From assembly GCF_049319665.1 (NCBI RefSeq), contig NZ_JBMOUD010000002.1:1-64000 (forward strand): 64,000 bases of DNA, read 5' to 3'. The position numbers were made by a program, and so were the translations under genes. Shown here in pieces: positions 7,487 through 16,196 of the stretch. Every line of letters begins with the position of its first letter. Position 1 is the first letter of the stretch. This DNA comes from JBMOUD01 sp049319665. GTDB taxonomy: Bacteria > Pseudomonadota > Gammaproteobacteria > Enterobacterales > Enterobacteriaceae. A model generated the notes under the pieces. The model had not been told where the DNA came from. It searched no databases and worked only from the letters and a program-made list of their open reading frames with translations.

Positions 7487-9355
7487 TTATATTTCTACCT
7501 GGGTTCCCAGCTCGATAACCCGGTTAGGTGGGATCTCAAACTGATCAGGTGCGCGCAGCGCATTGCGGCTGAGCGCCATAAACAACTTGCCGCGGAAGTA
7601 GAGGTACCAAGGGCGTTTAGTCAGGATCAGCGATTCATGTGACATGAAGAACGAGGTTTCCATCATCCGACATGACAAGCCTTCCAGACCGCAGCGATGG
7701 AATACTTCCTCAACATTCGGCGTCTCTTTAAAGCCGTAACTTGCCACGACTCGCCAGAAAGTTGGCGACATCTGTTCGATAGTCACACGCCGGACATTAT
7801 GCACAAAAGGCGCATCCTCTGTTCGCAGCGTTAGCAGGACGACACGCTCGTGCAACACTTTGTTGTGCTTGAGGTTATGCAACAGCGCGAATGGAATGAC
7901 ATTGATAGCGCGCGATAAGTAAACCGCCGTGCCGGAGACTCGCACCGGTGGCGATTTCTCCAAAGAGGCGATCATCGCTTCAAGCGAGTTACCGTGCTCA
8001 TTCATACGACGCATAAGGCGGAAGCGCTCACTCTTCCATGTAGTCATGATAACAAACATCACCAGACCCAACGTCAGCGGCAGCCAGCCACCAGAAAGTA
8101 ACTTGGTCGCATTCGCAGCAAACATCGGCACATCGATAAACAGCATGACCGAAACCAGCAGAGCAACCAGGAAGCCTTTCCAGTGCCAGTTTTTATATGC
8201 CACGGTACAAGAGAGGATACTGGTTAATACCATCGTCCCAGTCACCGCAATACCATATGCCGCGGCCAAATTGCTCGAATGCTCAAAGCTGACAATAACG
8301 ATAACTACCGCGATATAAAGCGTCCAGTTAATCGCGGGAACGTAAACCTGTCCTTCTTCCATCGCTGAGGTGTGGATAATGCGCATTGGCGGCAAATACC
8401 CTAAACGAACGGCTTGGCGAGTCAGCGAGAATACCCCTGAAATCACCGCTTGCGAGGCAATAATTGTCGCCAGCGTTGCCAAAATCAGCATCGGGATAAG
8501 CGCCCAGTCAGGGGCCAGCAAGAAGAAGGGGTTTTGTATCGCCTGCGGGTTTTTCAGCAACAGCGCGCCCTGACCAAAATAGTTGAGCACTAATGAAGGC
8601 AGCACCACGCTAAACCAAGCCAAACGAATCGGCAATTTACCGAAGTGCCCCATATCAGCATACAGAGCTTCAACCCCGGTGATGGATAACACCACGGCGC
8701 CAAGTGCCAGGAAAGCAAAGAATTTGTAGTTGATGATGAAGTTAATCGCCCACATTGGGTTCATCGCTTGCAGCACTTCGGGGTTGCCGATAATGCTATT
8801 AATACCAAGCAGAGCCAGGGCTAAAAACCACAGCAGCATGACCGGCGCAAACATCTTGCCAACCAAACCAGTCCCATGCTTTTGGATGAAGAACAGCAAC
8901 GTCAGAACGGCAACCGATAGTGGCACAATAAAGTGATCAAGGTTCGGTGCCGCAATTTGCAGGCCTTCCATCGCTGAAAGCACTGACATTGCCGGGGTAA
9001 TCACCACCTCGCCATAGAAGAAACTGCCACCAATCAGACCAAGAATAACCAGTATTGCTGTGGTGTGTGCATTGGTATTGCGTCCAGATAAGGACATCAA
9101 GGTCAAAATACCGCCTTCGCCTGCGTTATCTGCACGCAGCACAAAAGAGAGATATTTCAGAGAAACAACAAGGATTAACATCCAGAAAATCAGAGAGAGA
9201 AAACCAAATACCACGCTAGGTTCAACGTTAAAACCATAGTGGCCAGAAAAGCATTCTCTCAAGGTATAAAGAGGACTGGTGCCAATGTCGCCATATACCA
9301 CGCCAATTGCCGCTAAGGTGATTGCGGGTAATGGCCGTTTATGTTCTGTACTCAT
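7487..9355 (-). CDS. kup: Low-affinity K+ uptake protein Kup (TrkD)
   Basis: Inner-membrane proton-coupled potassium importer, constitutive and most useful at low pH. It has 622 residues. The family motif GVVYGDIGTSPLYTLRE at residues 18-34 is followed by about 12 transmembrane helices up to about residue 450 and a cytoplasmic C-terminal domain. Length and sequence match E. coli Kup. It is monocistronic: its terminator lies just after the stop, the ribose control region follows, and ravA is divergent upstream. I looked for a c-di-AMP (ydaO-type) riboswitch in its leader and did not see one. Confidence 0.96.
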   Translation of the reverse strand: MSTEHKRPLPAITLAAIGVVYGDIGTSPLYTLRECFSGHYGFNVEPSVVFGFLSLIFWMLILVVSLKYLSFVLRADNAGEGGILTLMSLSGRNTNAHTTAILVILGLIGGSFFYGEVVITPAMSVLSAMEGLQIAAPNLDHFIVPLSVAVLTLLFFIQKHGTGLVGKMFAPVMLLWFLALALLGINSIIGNPEVLQAMNPMWAINFIINYKFFAFLALGAVVLSITGVEALYADMGHFGKLPIRLAWFSVVLPSLVLNYFGQGALLLKNPQAIQNPFFLLAPDWALIPMLILATLATIIASQAVISGVFSLTRQAVRLGYLPPMRIIHTSAMEEGQVYVPAINWTLYIAVVIVIVSFEHSSNLAAAYGIAVTGTMVLTSILSCTVAYKNWHWKGFLVALLVSVMLFIDVPMFAANATKLLSGGWLPLTLGLVMFVIMTTWKSERFRLMRRMNEHGNSLEAMIASLEKSPPVRVSGTAVYLSRAINVIPFALLHNLKHNKVLHERVVLLTLRTEDAPFVHNVRRVTIEQMSPTFWRVVASYGFKETPNVEEVFHRCGLEGLSCRMMETSFFMSHESLILTKRPWYLYFRGKLFMALSRNALRAPDQFEIPPNRVIELGTQVEI

Positions 9356-9662
9356 AATGGGTGTCTTTTGATGTTTCTTTGTGGGCTAGATACATTCCAT
9401 GGGCCATACGTGTGCTCAATCCATGATCCCCACGAAAAACGCACAGTATGCACGAATAAAAAAGATTGCCTACCCCTTAATGCCGAGTTAACCGTTAACA
9501 CGTATAAACAGAAAGGTTTTAAGACAAATTGCATACTGTTATGAATCAACAAGGTTTACAAATCACCCGGGTATACTGTCAGTAGTTTTCATGGTTTATT
9601 ATCCTACAGCGAATTAATATTCATTTACTTACGACACTACTTTGGGAAATTTAAAGATATTT
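9356..9662. other. kup-ravA divergent intergenic region
   Basis: About 300 bases must hold the promoters of both kup (leftward) and ravA (rightward). The middle is AT-rich. I found no strong -35/-10 pair, no sizeable inverted repeat and no credible small gene. Confidence 0.4.
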
Positions 9663-11171
9663 ATGGCGCAATCACCACTTCTGGCAGAAAGAATTACCCG
9701 ATTAGCCAACGCATTGGAAAAAGGCCTCTATGAACGACAAGATGCCATTCGCCTGTGCTTATTAGCCGCATTGTGTGGAGAGAGTGCTTTTCTGCTCGGC
9801 CCACCGGGTATAGCCAAAAGTATGATTGCACGTCGCCTGAAATATGCCTTTCGTAACGCTCGCGCCTTTGAATATCTGATGACCCGCTTTTCAACGCCGG
9901 AAGAAGTTTTCGGCCCCTTATCTATTCAAGCACTGAAAGATGAAGGGCGCTATATCCGCCTGACAAAAGGCTATTTACCCGACGCTGAAATCATTTTCCT
10001 CGATGAGATTTGGAAAGCCGGACCGGCCATCCTCAATACCTTACTTACGGCGATCAACGAACGACGTTTTCGCAACGGGGATAAAGAAGAAAGTATCCCG
10101 ATGCGCATCCTGATTAGCGCATCCAACGAACTCCCCGAAGCAGAGGGCAGTCTCGAAGCACTTTATGACCGCATGTTAGTCCGTTTATGGCTCGATAAAG
10201 TTCAAGATAAAAATAACTTCCGCTCCATGCTAACCGGCCATAACAGCGACAACGCTAACCCGGTAACAGAATCATTGAGTATCAGTGATGAAGAGTATCT
10301 GCAGTGGCAAACTGAGATAGAAAAAATCACGCTCAGTGAATCCTGTTTTGAGCTAATTTTCGAGCTGCGTCAGCGACTTGATGCGCAAGAAACCGCTCCT
10401 TACGTTTCTGACCGTCGTTGGAAAAAAGCGTTACGTCTGCTACAAGCCAGCGCCTTCTTCAGCGGGCGTCAGGCTATCACCCCAGTCGATATTATCCTGC
10501 TCAAAGATTGCTTATGGCACGATCTGGACAGCTACCATTTGCTACAAAAGCATATTGAACAAACCATTACTGAACATGCCTATCAGCAACAAAACCTCAC
10601 GTTTAAAGTGCAGCAGCTCAATCAGCAGTGGATGCAGCACCAGCAACAGCAAAGCCGCCAAAAAGCGGTCAAAGTGAGTAAAAAAGCCGGGATGTTCAGC
10701 CGTAAACCGCAATATCAATTACCTGATGAACTTAGCGCAAACAGCCTGACTCTGTTACTGCAAACGCCATTACATCTGCATGAAATTCAAGTGACGCATA
10801 TCGTTCTCGAACGCAATACATTAGCCGATTGGTTAGTCAAAGAGGGCCAGCTAAAGGCCAAACTAAACGGTATAGGTTTCCCGCAAGTTATTGATGCAGA
10901 AGTCGACGAGACAATGCAGCTGGTGGTACGAGATATCAGCCGCCAGCCTTCACTGCTCTCTCTGCCTGGCAAAGAACACATTAGCGTGCCGGAAGAGCTG
11001 AAAAATCAGCTCAGCGATTTGCAGTCCTCACTTTCACAGCAGCGACAGGATTTTGCTCAGCATCAGCATTGCTTGTTTGTCCCCGCAGAATGGACGGCGA
11101 AGATTGAAGCCAGTCTGTTGCAGGTAGCCGAACAGATTCGTGTCCAACAGCAATTATTTAATGGCGTCTAG
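9663..11171 (+). CDS. ravA: MoxR-family AAA+ ATPase RavA
   Basis: Regulatory ATPase that forms hexamers and acts with ViaA. In E. coli the pair is linked to lysine decarboxylase CadA/LdcI, Fe-S cluster delivery and aminoglycoside sensitivity. It has 502 residues. The AAA+ core has Walker A GPPGIAKS (near residue 44) and Walker B IIFLDEIW. The C-terminal half carries the discontinuous triple-helical and LARA regions that bind LdcI in the homologue. I chose the ATG at 9663 because E. coli homology starts at MAQSPLLAERI. A TTG at 9642 would add seven residues. viaA follows after 3 bases. Confidence 0.95.
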   Translation: MAQSPLLAERITRLANALEKGLYERQDAIRLCLLAALCGESAFLLGPPGIAKSMIARRLKYAFRNARAFEYLMTRFSTPEEVFGPLSIQALKDEGRYIRLTKGYLPDAEIIFLDEIWKAGPAILNTLLTAINERRFRNGDKEESIPMRILISASNELPEAEGSLEALYDRMLVRLWLDKVQDKNNFRSMLTGHNSDNANPVTESLSISDEEYLQWQTEIEKITLSESCFELIFELRQRLDAQETAPYVSDRRWKKALRLLQASAFFSGRQAITPVDIILLKDCLWHDLDSYHLLQKHIEQTITEHAYQQQNLTFKVQQLNQQWMQHQQQQSRQKAVKVSKKAGMFSRKPQYQLPDELSANSLTLLLQTPLHLHEIQVTHIVLERNTLADWLVKEGQLKAKLNGIGFPQVIDAEVDETMQLVVRDISRQPSLLSLPGKEHISVPEELKNQLSDLQSSLSQQRQDFAQHQHCLFVPAEWTAKIEASLLQVAEQIRVQQQLFNGV

Positions 11172-11174
11172 CCT

Positions 11175-12653
11175 ATGTTTAGTCTGGAAACTCTTGATGT
11201 GCTCTTGGCGATTAAAGAAGGGGACATTATTGATGAGATGATCCTCACCCTGCTGGCAACACCGCAGTTGGCTGTCTTCTTTGAAAAATTCCCGCGCCTG
11301 AAACAAGCGCTGACCAAGGATCTTCCAGCCTGGAAGGCTCGCCTACAACAACGGATCCACGATACGCCCGTGCCACCAACGCTGGCTAAAGAGTTTTATC
11401 TTTATCAACACAGCCAACAATCGGCACCAACCCAGTTTAAACAAGAGTTGGCAGGAATTATCGAACAACTAGAACAGCTCGAGTCACCTTTTGTCACCGA
11501 AGCCCGTTCGCTGGCGGCCGATATTTTTGAGGACCGTTCAGTTAACCATGCCGCTAATAACAGTTTTCAGACGCTGTTTATTCAGCGCTGGCGTCTGAAT
11601 ATGACCTTCCAGACCGTCACTTTGCATCATCAGTTGCTCGAGCAGGAACAAGAACAGCTACAGGCCGAATTAGAACAGCGCCTGGAGCTAAGCGGGGAAC
11701 TCTCTCCTTTATTAGCCGATAATGATGCCGCCGCCGGGCGCTTATGGGATATGAGTAAAGGCAAGCTGCAAAAAGGCGATTACCAATCCTTAGTACGCTA
11801 CGGTGCCTTTTTACAACAGCAGCCCGAACTACAACAACTGGCAGAACTACTGGGACGCAGTCAGGTTGCCAAAACCAGCTCCCACGATGATGTCACGTTA
11901 GAACCACAGATTTTGCGAGTGCGCGAACCGGCGATTGTGCCCGAGCAAGTCAACGGGATTAATCAAAGCGATGATATTCTGCGTCTGCTGCCAACAGAGT
12001 TGGGCACATTAGGTATTCCTGAGCTGGAATATGAGTTTTACCGCCGTTTGCTAGAAAAGCGTTTGATGACCTACCAACTGCAAGGTGATGTATGGCGCGA
12101 AAAAGTGGTGATGCGTCAGGTTGCCCATCAGCAACAAGAGCCTCAGCCTCGCGGTCCTTTTGTGGTTTGTGTCGATACATCGGGTTCTATGGGCGGCTTT
12201 AATGAGCAGTGTGCGAAAGCCTTCTGTCTGGCGCTGCTTAGGATAGCGCTGGCTGATAACCGTCGCTGCCACATTATGTTGTTCGCCAGTCAAGTGATCC
12301 ACTATGAACTCACCGCCTCCAGCGGTCTGGAACAAGCATTACGCTTCCTTGGCCAACATTTTCGTGGTGGTACTGATTTAAATGCCTGCCTTAATGACAC
12401 CTTAGATATGCTTGCTACCCCCGAGTGGCAAGATGCAGATGCAGTGATCATTTCTGACTTTATCGCCCAACGCATACCCGATGAGACACAAAAACGGGTT
12501 AAGCAGCAGCAACTACAGCATCACCATCGCTTCCACGCCCTCGCCATGTCGCAATATGGTAAGCCCGGCATACTGCGTATTTTCGACCATATCTGGCGCT
12601 TTGATACTGGTATCAAAAGCCGGGTACAACGCAATTGGCAACGATCTTCATAA
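11175..12653 (+). CDS. viaA: RavA-associated VWA-domain protein ViaA
   Basis: Partner of RavA, 492 residues. The N-terminal helical half, rich in Gln and Glu, precedes a C-terminal von Willebrand factor A domain with the metal-ion-dependent adhesion motif DTSGSMGG near residue 334, followed by the conserved threonine and aspartate positions in RGGTDLN and ISDF. It is the second gene of the ravA-viaA operon, 3 bases after ravA. The E. coli neighbour asnA is not present beyond it. Only 114 bases separate viaA from asnC. Confidence 0.95.
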   Translation: MFSLETLDVLLAIKEGDIIDEMILTLLATPQLAVFFEKFPRLKQALTKDLPAWKARLQQRIHDTPVPPTLAKEFYLYQHSQQSAPTQFKQELAGIIEQLEQLESPFVTEARSLAADIFEDRSVNHAANNSFQTLFIQRWRLNMTFQTVTLHHQLLEQEQEQLQAELEQRLELSGELSPLLADNDAAAGRLWDMSKGKLQKGDYQSLVRYGAFLQQQPELQQLAELLGRSQVAKTSSHDDVTLEPQILRVREPAIVPEQVNGINQSDDILRLLPTELGTLGIPELEYEFYRRLLEKRLMTYQLQGDVWREKVVMRQVAHQQQEPQPRGPFVVCVDTSGSMGGFNEQCAKAFCLALLRIALADNRRCHIMLFASQVIHYELTASSGLEQALRFLGQHFRGGTDLNACLNDTLDMLATPEWQDADAVIISDFIAQRIPDETQKRVKQQQLQHHHRFHALAMSQYGKPGILRIFDHIWRFDTGIKSRVQRNWQRSS

Positions 12654-12767
12654 CACGTCATCTCTTATCTTTCCCTATTGTGTCGCGATAGGGATTGCCA
12701 TTAACTGTGGTTTCCATCATTTTTATCGTCATATAAATAGTGACTCACTAATATAAGGGCTATAAAA

Positions 12768-13229
12768 ATGACAGAAGTCTATCAAATCGACGATCTTGAC
12801 CGTGGCATCCTTAACGCGCTGATGGAAAATGCTCGTACTGCTTATGCTGAACTGGCGAAAGCGTTCTCCGTGAGTCCGGGCACTATTCATGTTCGAGTAG
12901 AGAAAATGAAGCAGGCAGGGATCATCACCGGTGCCTGTGTCAACGTCGATCCGAAGCGTCTGGGATATGATGTTTGTTGTTTTATCGGCATTATTCTTAA
13001 GAGTGCGAAAGATTATCCTTCCGCATTAGCCAAGCTGGAAAGCCTGGAGGAAGTAGTTGAAGCCTATTACACCACCGGTCACTACAGTATTTTTATCAAA
13101 GTGATGTGTCGGTCCATCGATTCTTTGCAGCATGTACTTATCAACAAGGTGCAAACAATTGATGAGATCCAATCAACAGAAACGCTGATCTCCTTGCAGA
13201 ACCCTATTATGCGTACCATCCAGCCCTAA
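12768..13229 (+). CDS. asnC: Lrp/AsnC-family regulator AsnC
   Basis: Asparagine-responsive transcription factor of 153 residues. The N-terminal helix-turn-helix (AYAELAKAFSVSPGTIHVRVEKM) is followed by a RAM/ACT-like effector-binding domain. It aligns closely with E. coli AsnC, which activates asnA. Here the divergent asnA gene is missing from the locus, so the regulator is either an orphan or acts elsewhere. mioC follows in the same direction. In E. coli, AsnC-promoter transcripts enter mioC and oriC. Confidence 0.94.
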   Translation: MTEVYQIDDLDRGILNALMENARTAYAELAKAFSVSPGTIHVRVEKMKQAGIITGACVNVDPKRLGYDVCCFIGIILKSAKDYPSALAKLESLEEVVEAYYTTGHYSIFIKVMCRSIDSLQHVLINKVQTIDEIQSTETLISLQNPIMRTIQP

Positions 13230-13272
13230 AACTAAATGCATCTATCCTTGAAACTAAATAGTAGTACCCCTA

Positions 13273-13281
13273 TTATCCACA
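13273..13281 (+). promoter_or_regulatory. DnaA box in the mioC promoter region
   Basis: TTATCCACA is the perfect consensus DnaA-binding 9-mer. It lies 76 bases upstream of mioC, where E. coli also has a DnaA box that represses mioC transcription toward oriC. Confidence 0.8.
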
Positions 13282-13356
13282 GGTAGATCCCAGCTCATTC
13301 ACAGCGTACAATGCCGATCAATTTTATTAGCAGCAGCTTTATTGGGTAATCGGTAA

Positions 13357-13800
13357 ATGTCTGACATCACACTGATCACAGGTAGTACGCTTGGCGGCGC
13401 TGAGTATGTCGCTGACCATATCGCAGAGAAACTTGAAGAAGCCGGTATCTCTTGTGAAATTTTGCATGGCCCAGAACTCGATGAAGTTTCATTAGAAGGG
13501 AAATGGCTGGTGGTTTGTTCAACCCACGGCGCGGGTGAACTGCCTGATAACCTGCAACCCTTTTTAGAACAGCTCGAAGAGCAGCAGCCGGACTTATCCC
13601 AAGTCAGTTTTGGTGCCGTTGGTCTGGGTAATAGCGAATACGACATCTTTTGTGGTGCGATCCAAAAACTCGATCGGCAATTGACCTCTTTAGGGGCTAA
13701 AAGGATCGGCGATCGCCTTGAGATCGACGTCATACAACATGACATTCCTGAAGATCCAGCCGGTATTTGGGCATTAAATTGGATTAATTTACTCAAATAA
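13357..13800 (+). CDS. mioC: Flavodoxin-like protein MioC
   Basis: Small FMN-binding flavodoxin of 147 residues, the normal length, linked in E. coli to biotin synthase electron supply. The N-terminal phosphate-binding loop is ITGSTLGGAEYVAD (residues 6-19), and the later loops STHGAGELPDN and GLGNSEYDIFCGA wrap the flavin ring. It directly abuts oriC, and its transcription runs into the origin as in E. coli. Confidence 0.95.
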   Translation: MSDITLITGSTLGGAEYVADHIAEKLEEAGISCEILHGPELDEVSLEGKWLVVCSTHGAGELPDNLQPFLEQLEEQQPDLSQVSFGAVGLGNSEYDIFCGAIQKLDRQLTSLGAKRIGDRLEIDVIQHDIPEDPAGIWALNWINLLK

Positions 13801-13822
13801 GTGTAAATTTCAGGCGATCAAC

Positions 13823-13831
13823 TGTGGATAA
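13823..13831 (-). promoter_or_regulatory. DnaA box R4 (consensus)
   Basis: TTATCCACA on the minus strand, a perfect high-affinity box at the mioC-side edge of oriC, in the E. coli R4 position and orientation. Confidence 0.9.
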
Positions 13832-13861
13832 CTAAGCTTAAAAGCAGGGTAAAACCGGTAG

Positions 13862-13870
13862 TTATCCATA
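13862..13870 (+). promoter_or_regulatory. DnaA box at the R3 position
   Basis: TTATCCATA differs from the consensus at one base. It corresponds to the weak R3 region of E. coli oriC, next to the conserved sequence AACTACCGGTT read on the minus strand. Confidence 0.65.
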
Positions 13871-13896
13871 TAACAACCCTTGTTCTCTTTTTGACC

Positions 13897-13905
13897 TGTG
13901 CATAA
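13897..13905 (-). promoter_or_regulatory. DnaA box R2 (TTATGCACA)
   Basis: TTATGCACA on the minus strand occupies the place of the E. coli R2 box TTATACACA. It is one base away from the strict consensus. Confidence 0.75.
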
Positions 13906-14002
13906 ATAGCCATTTAGATCCCAGCTTATACGCGAAAGGATCACCGATCATTCACAGCAAAGGATCATCCTTAGCATATTGATCTTATTAAGCAATAACG
14001 AC

Positions 14003-14011
14003 TTATGCACA
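14003..14011 (+). promoter_or_regulatory. DnaA box R1 (TTATGCACA)
   Basis: TTATGCACA lies next to the unwinding element, where E. coli has the perfect R1 box TTATCCACA. The fifth base is G instead of C. E. coli R1 is one of the permanently bound high-affinity boxes, so this variant may bind DnaA less tightly. Confidence 0.75.
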
Positions 14012-14024
14012 GAGGATCGCGATC

Positions 14025-14067
14025 CTAATAAGAGATAGTAGTAAGAGATCTTTAAATAAAAAAGATC
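14025..14067 (-). repeat. oriC DNA unwinding element: three AT-rich 13-mers
   Basis: On the minus strand the L, M and R 13-mers are GATCTTTTTTATT (14055-14067), GATCTCTTACTAC (14038-14050) and TATCTCTTATTAG (14025-14037). They match the E. coli GATCTnTTnTTTT family. The R copy has lost its initial GATC. Strand opening by DnaA is expected here. Confidence 0.85.
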
Positions 14068-14180
14068 TTCTTTTAATTAGTGACGATCCCCTGGGGCTTG
14101 TGGAACAACCAAACTCGGGTAGAATCCCTCCTCCCAACGCAACACATCGATCGTTCGCATCAACCCTGAGGTGCAGTACC

Positions 14181-16070
14181 ATGTTTTATCCGGATCAATT
14201 TGACGTCATCATCATCGGCGGCGGCCATGCAGGTACAGAAGCGGCAATGGCTTCTGCACGAATGGGGCGTCAAACCTTGTTATTGACCCACAATATCGAC
14301 ACGCTAGGACAAATGTCGTGTAATCCAGCGATAGGTGGGATCGGCAAAGGACATCTGGTTAAAGAAGTCGATGCACTCGGTGGCCTAATGGCAACGGCGA
14401 TCGATCATGCCGGTATTCAGTTTAGGATACTAAACGCAAGCAAAGGTCCAGCGGTGAGAGCGACCCGTGCTCAAGCAGACCGCGTCTTGTATCGTCAGGC
14501 CGTTCGCACCGCTCTGGAAAACCAGCCAAATCTGATGATCTTCCAGCAACCGGTTGAAGACCTGATCGTAGAAAACGATCGCGTTGTTGGTGCCGTGACC
14601 CAAATGGGACTCAAATTCCGCGCTAAAGCGGTTGTCCTGACTGTCGGTACCTTCCTGGATGGCAAGATCCATATCGGCTTGGAAAACTACAGCGGTGGTC
14701 GTGCAGGCGATCCTCCAGCCATTTCGCTGTCACAGCGTTTACGTCAGTTACCATTGCGCGTTAACCGTCTCAAAACCGGGACACCACCGCGTATTGAGGC
14801 ACGTTCTATCGATTTCAGCGTATTGGCACAGCAACACGGCGATGACGTTGCGCCAGTATTCTCGTTTATGGGTAATGCAGGTCAGCACCCGCGTCAGGTG
14901 CCTTGCTATATCACCCATACCAATGAAAAAACGCACGATGTGATCCGTAATAATTTGGATCGCAGCCCGATGTATGCCGGGATCATTGAAGGGATCGGCC
15001 CACGCTATTGCCCATCGATCGAAGACAAAGTCATGCGCTTTGCCGATCGCAATGCGCATCAGATCTTCCTTGAGCCTGAAGGCTTAACCAGTAACGAAAT
15101 TTATCCAAACGGAATCTCCACCAGCTTGCCGTTTGATGTGCAAATGCAGATCGTTCGCTCGATGCAGGGCATGGAAAATGCCGTCATCGTTCGACCTGGT
15201 TATGCCATTGAGTACGATTTCTTCGACCCACGCGATCTCAAACCAACGCTGGAAAGTAAATTTATCGCTGGCTTGTTCTTTGCTGGACAAATCAACGGCA
15301 CCACCGGTTATGAAGAAGCAGCCGCACAAGGATTGCTGGCTGGTCTGAATGCTGCACGTTGTGCTAGCGAAGAAGAAGGCTGGGCGCCACGCCGCGATCA
15401 GGCTTACCTTGGTGTGCTAGTGGATGACTTATGCACCATGGGAACAAAAGAACCGTACCGTATGTTCACATCACGTGCTGAATATCGCCTGATGCTGCGT
15501 GAAGACAATGCCGATCTGCGTCTCACCGAAAAAGGCCGTGAACTTGGCTTGGTCGACGATCTGCGCTGGGCGCGTTACAACCAAAAATTAGAGATGATCG
15601 AGCAAGAGCGTCAACGTCTGCGTGGGATCTGGGTTAATCCTAACCATGCGTTGGTTGATGCAATTAACCCGCATCTCTCAGCACCGCTATCAAAAGAAGC
15701 CAGTGCTGAAGAACTGCTGCGTCGCCCAGAGATGACTTATGCACTGATGACCAGCCTGGAAGCTTTTGCACCAGGTGTTGCTGATGAGCAAGCGGCAGAG
15801 CAGGTAGAAATCCAGGTTAAATACGAAGGTTATATCGCTCGCCAGCAAGAAGAGATCGAAAAACAGCAGCGCAATGAGAACACCTTGCTGCCTGCCACGC
15901 TGGATTACAAACTGGTTAATGGCTTATCTAACGAAGTGATCGCTAAACTCAACGATCACCGCCCAAATTCAATTGGCCAAGCATCACGTATTTCCGGAAT
16001 TACACCGGCGGCGATCTCTATTTTGCTGATCTGGTTGAAAAAACAAGGTTTGCTGCGTCGCAGTGCCTGA
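14181..16070 (+). CDS. mnmG: tRNA uridine-34 carboxymethylaminomethyl modification enzyme MnmG (GidA)
   Basis: Works with MnmE to install the cmnm5 group on wobble uridine 34 of several tRNAs, using FAD, NADH and methylene-tetrahydrofolate. It has 629 residues, identical in length to the E. coli protein. The N-terminal dinucleotide fold VIIIGGGHAGTEAAMASARMG binds FAD. The GidA signatures GQMSCNPAIGGIGKGHL and GLFFAGQINGTTGYEEAAAQG follow, and a helical C-terminus binds MnmE and tRNA. I chose the ATG at 14181 (GAGGTG ribosome site) because homology starts at MFYPDQFD. An in-frame ATG 81 bases earlier lies in the origin-proximal leader. It is the first gene rightward of oriC. Confidence 0.97.
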   Translation: MFYPDQFDVIIIGGGHAGTEAAMASARMGRQTLLLTHNIDTLGQMSCNPAIGGIGKGHLVKEVDALGGLMATAIDHAGIQFRILNASKGPAVRATRAQADRVLYRQAVRTALENQPNLMIFQQPVEDLIVENDRVVGAVTQMGLKFRAKAVVLTVGTFLDGKIHIGLENYSGGRAGDPPAISLSQRLRQLPLRVNRLKTGTPPRIEARSIDFSVLAQQHGDDVAPVFSFMGNAGQHPRQVPCYITHTNEKTHDVIRNNLDRSPMYAGIIEGIGPRYCPSIEDKVMRFADRNAHQIFLEPEGLTSNEIYPNGISTSLPFDVQMQIVRSMQGMENAVIVRPGYAIEYDFFDPRDLKPTLESKFIAGLFFAGQINGTTGYEEAAAQGLLAGLNAARCASEEEGWAPRRDQAYLGVLVDDLCTMGTKEPYRMFTSRAEYRLMLREDNADLRLTEKGRELGLVDDLRWARYNQKLEMIEQERQRLRGIWVNPNHALVDAINPHLSAPLSKEASAEELLRRPEMTYALMTSLEAFAPGVADEQAAEQVEIQVKYEGYIARQQEEIEKQQRNENTLLPATLDYKLVNGLSNEVIAKLNDHRPNSIGQASRISGITPAAISILLIWLKKQGLLRRSA

Positions 16071-16196
16071 TTGACAGACTTTTTAGCCATCGGCATAAAT
16101 TTGCTGATGGCTAACTCTCCCTTTTCCCGCCTTGTTGGCTGCTTTATCATTTAAGCCAAAATATTATTGAATTACGCTTTGTCAAAGGACGCTAAC

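Larger units (their letters stand above)
13823..14067. other. oriC: Chromosomal replication origin oriC
   Basis: The region between mioC and mnmG aligns along its length with E. coli oriC read on the minus strand. It spans exactly 245 bp from the mioC-side consensus DnaA box (R4) to the outer edge of the L 13-mer, the same length as E. coli minimal oriC. It has many GATC sites for Dam methylation and SeqA, DnaA boxes at the R1, R2, R3 and R4 positions and an AT-rich unwinding element next to mnmG. The 13-mers and the four boxes are listed separately. An IHF site is expected between R1 and R2 but I could not place it with confidence. Confidence 0.95.

Noticed and set aside
9356..9662. Possible c-di-AMP (ydaO-type) riboswitch upstream of kup
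   Set aside because: No conserved riboswitch core was recognisable, and enterobacterial kup genes are not known to carry one.
13299..13796. 165-codon open frame antisense to mioC
   Set aside because: Mirror of a well-conserved flavodoxin gene; Ser/Pro-rich composition is typical of an antisense reading.
14100..14180. N-terminal extension of mnmG from an upstream ATG
   Set aside because: Homology to MnmG begins at 14181 with a good ribosome site; the extension reads oriC-proximal leader sequence.
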